Shown piece by piece: positions 60,271 to 64,000 of a stretch of DNA of 64,000 nucleotides; the stretch's first letter is position 1; each line of letters begins with the position of its first letter. Position numbers and translations under genes: made by a program. The notes under the pieces are model-generated. The model was not told the origin of the DNA and did no database searches. It saw only the letters and a list, made by a program, of their open reading frames with translations. Location: contig NZ_JALGQE010000003.1 of NCBI RefSeq assembly GCF_022810405.1, positions 1 to 64,000 on the forward strand, written 5' to 3'. Origin of the DNA: Rhodococcus sp. ARC_M5 (lineage in GTDB: Bacteria; Actinomycetota; Actinomycetes; Mycobacteriales; Mycobacteriaceae).

Positions 60271-62304
60271 TCAGGCCTGAGGCACCGAACGCTCTGCGCC
60301 CCAGCTCCGTTCGATGTATCCCCGAATTCGCTCGATGTCCTCGGCGGGAATTCGCTCCGGCTCGCCGTTCTCCAGCGGATCCGTATGGAATATGTAGAGC
60401 CGTGACGCGAACTGGTCGAACGGCAGCGAACCTTCCCCTGCGCGTTCGCCGTTGCCCGCCGTTCCCACCACGACGCCGTCGCCCCAGTCCTGCCCGCTGT
60501 CGTTGTTCGGGTTGAAGAAGTACACCCGCATCACGCCGTCGGGGTCTGTGGTCACGCGCAGGATCGTGATGGCGTGCCAGCCCACATACCGTGCCGCACT
60601 GTCGGTTACGGCCACACCCGCCGGCTGCGGGTGGATCAACGGTTGGTGGCCGTTGTACTCGGGGTGGTACGCCGCATAGAACTGGCGCAGGAATGCGTCC
60701 AGGTCGACGAGATTACCGGTCGCGACATCGACGTCGATATGGAACTCGCGTGCTGACCACCAGCCGTGGAACTCCGGGTTGACCCAGCGGTGCGGATCGC
60801 CCGGACGGTCGGCGCACCGCCGGACCATCTCGGCGTAGATGCGATCGAGGTGCGGAACCAGCAGCAGCGACGTGGGGTCGAGATCGACCGGATCGGACGT
60901 GGCGACGCCGCTCACGCTCTCGGTCGACGAGATCGACTGGCCCTCGAAGTGCATGACGATCTCCTCGTCACGCGCCGCCCACACCACCATCTGCAGGAGG
61001 TAATCGGGATCGTTGTAGGCCCACATCGACAACGCTCGCGCGGATTGACACGTCGGGTTGTCGCCCTGGCCGACGCCGAGCGGTTGCCCGAGCATCGAGA
61101 GCAAACCACCGAGCAAGCGCGACTCGGGTGCGGGGACCGGCCCGAACGTGGTGATCAGTCGTTCCCGCACTGCCGGAGCGAGTTTCAGCGACATCTGGCG
61201 CCACAGTGACGGCACGATCGGCGGCTGATGCAGAATCCCGCGATCGAGGAGCAACGCCAGTCCGTAGAGGCACTGCGCAGTTTCGGGGAACACCGTCTCC
61301 TCGATGAGGCGATGGACCAGTTCCGGATATCGCGTCAGGCAGGTCCGGCCGGTATCGGACAGACCCAGTGCCTCGGGAAGGACGTACGAGTAGTGATCGA
61401 CGAGGTACTGCGTCAGCGTCGCGTGGTACGGCGACACCAGACCGGTGTCGTGCATCGCGCGCGCAAAACCGCGAGCCTCGAACTGCAGCGCCTCGACATC
61501 CATCGCCTCGAGCCGCGATCGGTACACCTCGACGCCCGGATCCTCCCGGCACGCATCGGTGGTACCGAACAGGGCTGTGATCAGTCGATCCAAGCCCTGC
61601 CCGGAAGTACCGAGGTCGACGGTCGGATCGTCGCGATAGATCGCGATACGGGTGACCATCGCTTTGATGGTGTCCACCTGGATCGGACGCTGGCGCAGTA
61701 TTCGCCAGATCTCCTCGAGCAACTCGTCGAGCACACTGTCGTACCCGATCTGCTGCGCGATGTACCCGAACAGATCGCGAATCAGATGTGCGGTGCGCCC
61801 CAGGCGAACTCGCTCCGATTCCGACGGCGGTGTGAACAGCACGTCGAGATTGAGCGCAAGCACCTGTGACAGGAACCGGCGCGCGTCCTCGGCAGTCACC
61901 GCCGAGTGGTCGTACTCGCCCGCGACGATCGCGACCATGCGCAATTCGCTCGTCGCCTCGAGCACCACGGTGTCGTCGTTCCCGCTGCGCAAACTGGGTC
62001 CGACGAATCCCGGGACGAGAATGTCCGGCTGGGCCCAGTCCGTGCCGGCGAACAGCCCGGCCTTCTCCAGCGTCGCAGCGCGCTCACGAATTGCGTGACA
62101 ACCCCCGGTTTGCAACAACACTCGATGCAAGGCGTCGAGAACTCGTCGCACCTTCGTGCTCTTGCTGAACTCAGGTGCATCGGCCAAGGCATGCGTCGCA
62201 TGGTCGAGTTGCGCCAGCCGCGACGCCAGAGCCTTGTCGACCGGTGCGGGCTCATCCATCGTCTGCGACGGCGGGTCGGTGTCGTTCCCGAGTTGTTGCC
62301 TCAC
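60271..62304 (-). CDS. large protein with papain-like cysteine-protease signature
   Basis: 677 residues, no named family that I recognise. The first ~390 residues are helical. After that comes GVGQGDNPTCQSARALSMWA with Gln413 and Cys419, the same Gln-x5-Cys spacing as the oxyanion Gln and catalytic Cys of papain. Later come YVGWHAITILRV (His577) and YFFNPNNDSGQDWGDG (Asn598), resembling the papain His and Asn-Ser-Trp-Gly loops. No signal peptide. It overlaps the ATP-grasp gene by four bases, so the pair is one unit. A peptide hydrolase, amidase or transferase working with the ligase is plausible. Confidence 0.7.
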   Translation of the reverse strand: MRQQLGNDTDPPSQTMDEPAPVDKALASRLAQLDHATHALADAPEFSKSTKVRRVLDALHRVLLQTGGCHAIRERAATLEKAGLFAGTDWAQPDILVPGFVGPSLRSGNDDTVVLEATSELRMVAIVAGEYDHSAVTAEDARRFLSQVLALNLDVLFTPPSESERVRLGRTAHLIRDLFGYIAQQIGYDSVLDELLEEIWRILRQRPIQVDTIKAMVTRIAIYRDDPTVDLGTSGQGLDRLITALFGTTDACREDPGVEVYRSRLEAMDVEALQFEARGFARAMHDTGLVSPYHATLTQYLVDHYSYVLPEALGLSDTGRTCLTRYPELVHRLIEETVFPETAQCLYGLALLLDRGILHQPPIVPSLWRQMSLKLAPAVRERLITTFGPVPAPESRLLGGLLSMLGQPLGVGQGDNPTCQSARALSMWAYNDPDYLLQMVVWAARDEEIVMHFEGQSISSTESVSGVATSDPVDLDPTSLLLVPHLDRIYAEMVRRCADRPGDPHRWVNPEFHGWWSAREFHIDVDVATGNLVDLDAFLRQFYAAYHPEYNGHQPLIHPQPAGVAVTDSAARYVGWHAITILRVTTDPDGVMRVYFFNPNNDSGQDWGDGVVVGTAGNGERAGEGSLPFDQFASRLYIFHTDPLENGEPERIPAEDIERIRGYIERSWGAERSVPQA

Positions 62305-63542
62305 ACGTAGAAGTCCAGTTCTTCCTGATGCTTCAGCAGGTCACGCATGACGTAGGTATCCTCGCCGAAGAAGTACAGCAGTCCCCAGTGGGTACCGAAT
62401 GCCGTTCTCTTGGTGACGGTTTCCTCGACGGGTGCCGACAGGTCGTTGGTCTCGTAGTAGTCGTGCCCGGTCGTCTCCTCCGGAATCTGCAGTTGGCTCA
62501 CGACGCGGCGTCGGGGGTAGACGCCGAAACATCCGGCGACACCGGTGGCATCGACAACCTCCCGCGGGAAGAAGGCGTCGATTTCCTCCTCGGTGGTCTT
62601 CGGATCGAACGCCAACGCCAGGCCCTGGTAGGCGTTGAATCCGTAGGCCCGCTCGAGGAGCTCGAACACCTTGAAACCCGGTGGGCGGTAAGCCACTTCA
62701 CCGAAGTACATTTCACCGTCACTGGTGACGAAGTACTCCGGGTGAATGAACCCGAACTCGATGTCGAAGGTCTTGATCAGCTTCTCGATCTGCACCGTGA
62801 TCTGCTCGCGGTACTTCTCGAGTTCCGGCGTCGCGGGAACGAACACCGAGTATCCGAGGGTCACGTACTCGGAGATGTTGAGGAACTTGATCTTGCCGTT
62901 GTGGATCCACGCTTCCACGGCGAACTCCCAGCCGTCGAGGTGCGATTCCATCAGTGCCGGGAATTCCTCGTCGGGAATGGAGTCGACCTCGTCCGGAGTG
63001 CGAATGACGCGGTGGCCGAGGCAGCCTGCTTTGTCGAATGCCTTGACATGGATGGGATCGTTCGGATCGCCGTCGAGCTTGAGCAGGGTCTGGTTCACCC
63101 GCTTGAGGAATCGGATGACGTCCTCGCGGTCGTGCGCCTCCTCGAAGATGCCGACGCGGATTCCGCCGAGCTGAGCGCGACGCTTCATCAAGGACTTGTC
63201 GCGCAGCAGCATTGCCTGCCCGAACAGTCGCGGGTTGTCGAGAAGTACAGAATTGATGGCACCGGCCCACTCGACCGTCTCCTCGTAGAGCGGGATCGCG
63301 ACGTCCACACCCTTGGCCTGCAGAGTTTCGGCGATCTCCAGCGATCTGTCGTTGAGTCGCTCGAAATTCCACGGTAGGTAGGGAATGTCGTGCTCGGTGC
63401 AGTACGCCTCGGCCCACTCGGGCGCGACGACGACGTAGCGCCGGTCGAACTTGTCCAGTGCTTCCACTGCGGCCAAACTCCACCCCAGCAGAGCCACGAA
63501 ACCCTTGTTCGGGTCCTTCTCCAGCCTGTCTGGCTGCGCCAT
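62301..63542 (-). CDS. ATP-grasp domain protein (carboxylate-amine ligase type)
   Basis: 413 residues from ATG 63542 (AAAGGAACTTC upstream). A pre-ATP-grasp Rossmann-like domain (about 15-110) is followed by the ATP-grasp core: HVKAFDKAGCLGHRVI in the ATP-binding part, MESHLDGWEFAVEAWIHNGK and the Mg/ATP loop YFGEVAYRPPGFKV with Glu282 and Arg286. It resembles PurK/biotin carboxylase-like ligases that activate a carboxylate as acyl phosphate and join it to an amine. It is translationally coupled to the papain-like protein. Substrates unknown. Confidence 0.85.
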   Translation of the reverse strand: MAQPDRLEKDPNKGFVALLGWSLAAVEALDKFDRRYVVVAPEWAEAYCTEHDIPYLPWNFERLNDRSLEIAETLQAKGVDVAIPLYEETVEWAGAINSVLLDNPRLFGQAMLLRDKSLMKRRAQLGGIRVGIFEEAHDREDVIRFLKRVNQTLLKLDGDPNDPIHVKAFDKAGCLGHRVIRTPDEVDSIPDEEFPALMESHLDGWEFAVEAWIHNGKIKFLNISEYVTLGYSVFVPATPELEKYREQITVQIEKLIKTFDIEFGFIHPEYFVTSDGEMYFGEVAYRPPGFKVFELLERAYGFNAYQGLALAFDPKTTEEEIDAFFPREVVDATGVAGCFGVYPRRRVVSQLQIPEETTGHDYYETNDLSAPVEETVTKRTAFGTHWGLLYFFGEDTYVMRDLLKHQEELDFYV

Positions 63543-63673
63543 GAAGTTCCTTTCCCTTCGATGATTCATCGGTCGAGGTCCTTCGCTCCACCGTACAGAG
63601 GCGCTATCGGCTGCTCGGCACCGCTGTGTGTGACGGTCGATCTCGAACCCGCCGTACGCAGGTGTTCAGTACT

Positions 63674-63717
63674 GTTCACGATCGACAGATATCCGCAGAT
63701 CGTGCACGATCGTGAAC
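63674..63717. promoter_or_regulatory. 11-bp inverted repeats in the divergent promoter region
   Basis: GTTCACGATCG (63674-63684) and CGATCGTGAAC (63707-63717) are perfect complements 22 bp apart, and the right part also holds the 12-bp palindrome ATCGTGCACGAT (63699-63710). The site lies between the ATP-grasp gene and the GNAT gene, which are divergent. It looks like a dimeric regulator operator. Confidence 0.6.
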
Positions 63718-63758
63718 GGTGAGGTGCGGTTCGCGCCCACGACGAGCGAGGAGGACGG

Positions 63759-64000
63759 ATGACGGTCGACAAAACCGGTGCCGAGGTCGAGATCTCCGAA
63801 CAGGCGGACCGTTTCACCGTGTCGGTGGACGGCGCACAGGTCGGGTTCACCGAGTTCGTCGACGACGAACACGGCAGACGCATCTTCTTCCACACCGAGG
63901 TCGACGCGGCCTACGGCGGACGTGGTCTGGCAACGATTCTGGTGCAGGAGGCGCTCGACGCCACCCGCGCAGACGCCAGGCGAATCGTTCCGATCTGCGA
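63759..64000 (+). CDS. GNAT-family N-acetyltransferase, cut by window end
   Basis: About 80 residues are visible from ATG 63759 (GAGGAGGACGG upstream). The sequence TGAEVEISEQADRFTVSVDG then GFTEFVDDEHGRRIFFHTEV and YGGRGLATILVQEALDATRA matches the short Acetyltransf_CG (YjdJ-like) group; GGRGLA is the acetyl-CoA pyrophosphate loop. Full proteins are about 100 residues, so only the end is missing. The acceptor is unknown. Confidence 0.85.
   Translation, partial: MTVDKTGAEVEISEQADRFTVSVDGAQVGFTEFVDDEHGRRIFFHTEVDAAYGGRGLATILVQEALDATRADARRIVPIC

Noticed and set aside
60271-62304. Transglutaminase or NlpC/P60 reading of the large protein
   Set aside because: The Gln-x5-Cys spacing and the later His and Asn-x-x-x-D-W-G order fit papain better; NlpC/P60 would lack the Gln and have a different His environment. 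Not proven without a structure model.

Overview
The window looks like a chromosomal stretch of a mycolic-acid-containing, high-GC actinomycete, most likely Rhodococcus or the Rhodococcoides (R. fascians) clade. This is inferred from an antigen-85-like mycolyltransferase, a Ddn-type deazaflavin (F420) oxidoreductase, an ECF42 sigma factor with a DGPF partner, a GAF-ANTAR regulator, frequent GTG starts and 4-base ATGA/GTGA gene overlaps.

Layout. (1) 1-9088 is an accessory-looking end. It holds a possible IS terminus, a complete IS3-type element with a visible -1 frameshift site, a host ORF cut by it, a LysR regulator divergent from an SCP2-like/hydrolase/aldehyde dehydrogenase set, an ISL3-type remnant, a GlxA-type regulator divergent from an ABM protein, and about 1.1 kb of gene-free DNA. 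That gene-free stretch stops at the 3' half of a tRNA-Thr(TGT) gene, the usual footprint of a site-specific integrative element. (2) 9248-15936 resembles backbone: DUF368 polyprenyl-phosphate transporter, aldo/keto reductase, PGAP1-like hydrolase, and a small methyltransferase/PhyH oxygenase group divergent from a second methyltransferase. (3) 16009-25854 is a catabolic island under a GntR/FCD regulator with a perfect 18-bp palindromic operator: HMG-CoA-lyase-like enzyme, class III CoA-transferase, hydantoinase/oxoprolinase A and B, isochorismatase-type amidase, acyl-CoA dehydrogenase and two VOC proteins (one frameshifted). (4) 25875-30370 has SelO and a siderophore-type iron ABC operon with a partial IdeR-like box.

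(5) 30536-34818 contains small single genes: Ddn-like oxidoreductase, diguanylate cyclase, an oversized barstar-domain protein, and a flavodoxin-fold quinone reductase divergent from its TetR. (6) 34969-38929 is a copper/heme envelope operon: His-rich membrane protein, PepSY protein, PCu(A)C chaperone and Tat-exported Dyp peroxidase. (7) 38930-45987 is a phosphonate uptake and breakdown cluster: FAD oxidoreductase (TIGR03364 type), HutC-type GntR with two operators, phosphonatase-like HAD enzyme that keeps the Schiff-base lysine, PhnD, PhnC, a double-length PhnE and an HpnZ-type alcohol dehydrogenase.

(8) 45990-50225 holds a ParD-like antitoxin/zeta-kinase pair, Nei/Fpg glycosylase, GAF-ANTAR regulator, CsbD and a YihY/BrkB membrane protein, followed by a duplicated ~105-bp palindrome-bearing repeat. 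(9) 50727-57192 is a sugar operon: Frc-type ABC transporter, PfkB kinase, P-loop kinase, LacI regulator and a dedicated class II aldolase. (10) 57288-64000 carries the DGPF/ECF42 pair, mycolyltransferase, DUF2945 protein, an unusual two-gene unit coding for an ATP-grasp ligase and a large protein with papain-like Q/C/H/N signature residues, and the start of a GNAT gene. The ATP-grasp/papain-like pair is my best candidate for an undescribed system; its function is not known to me.
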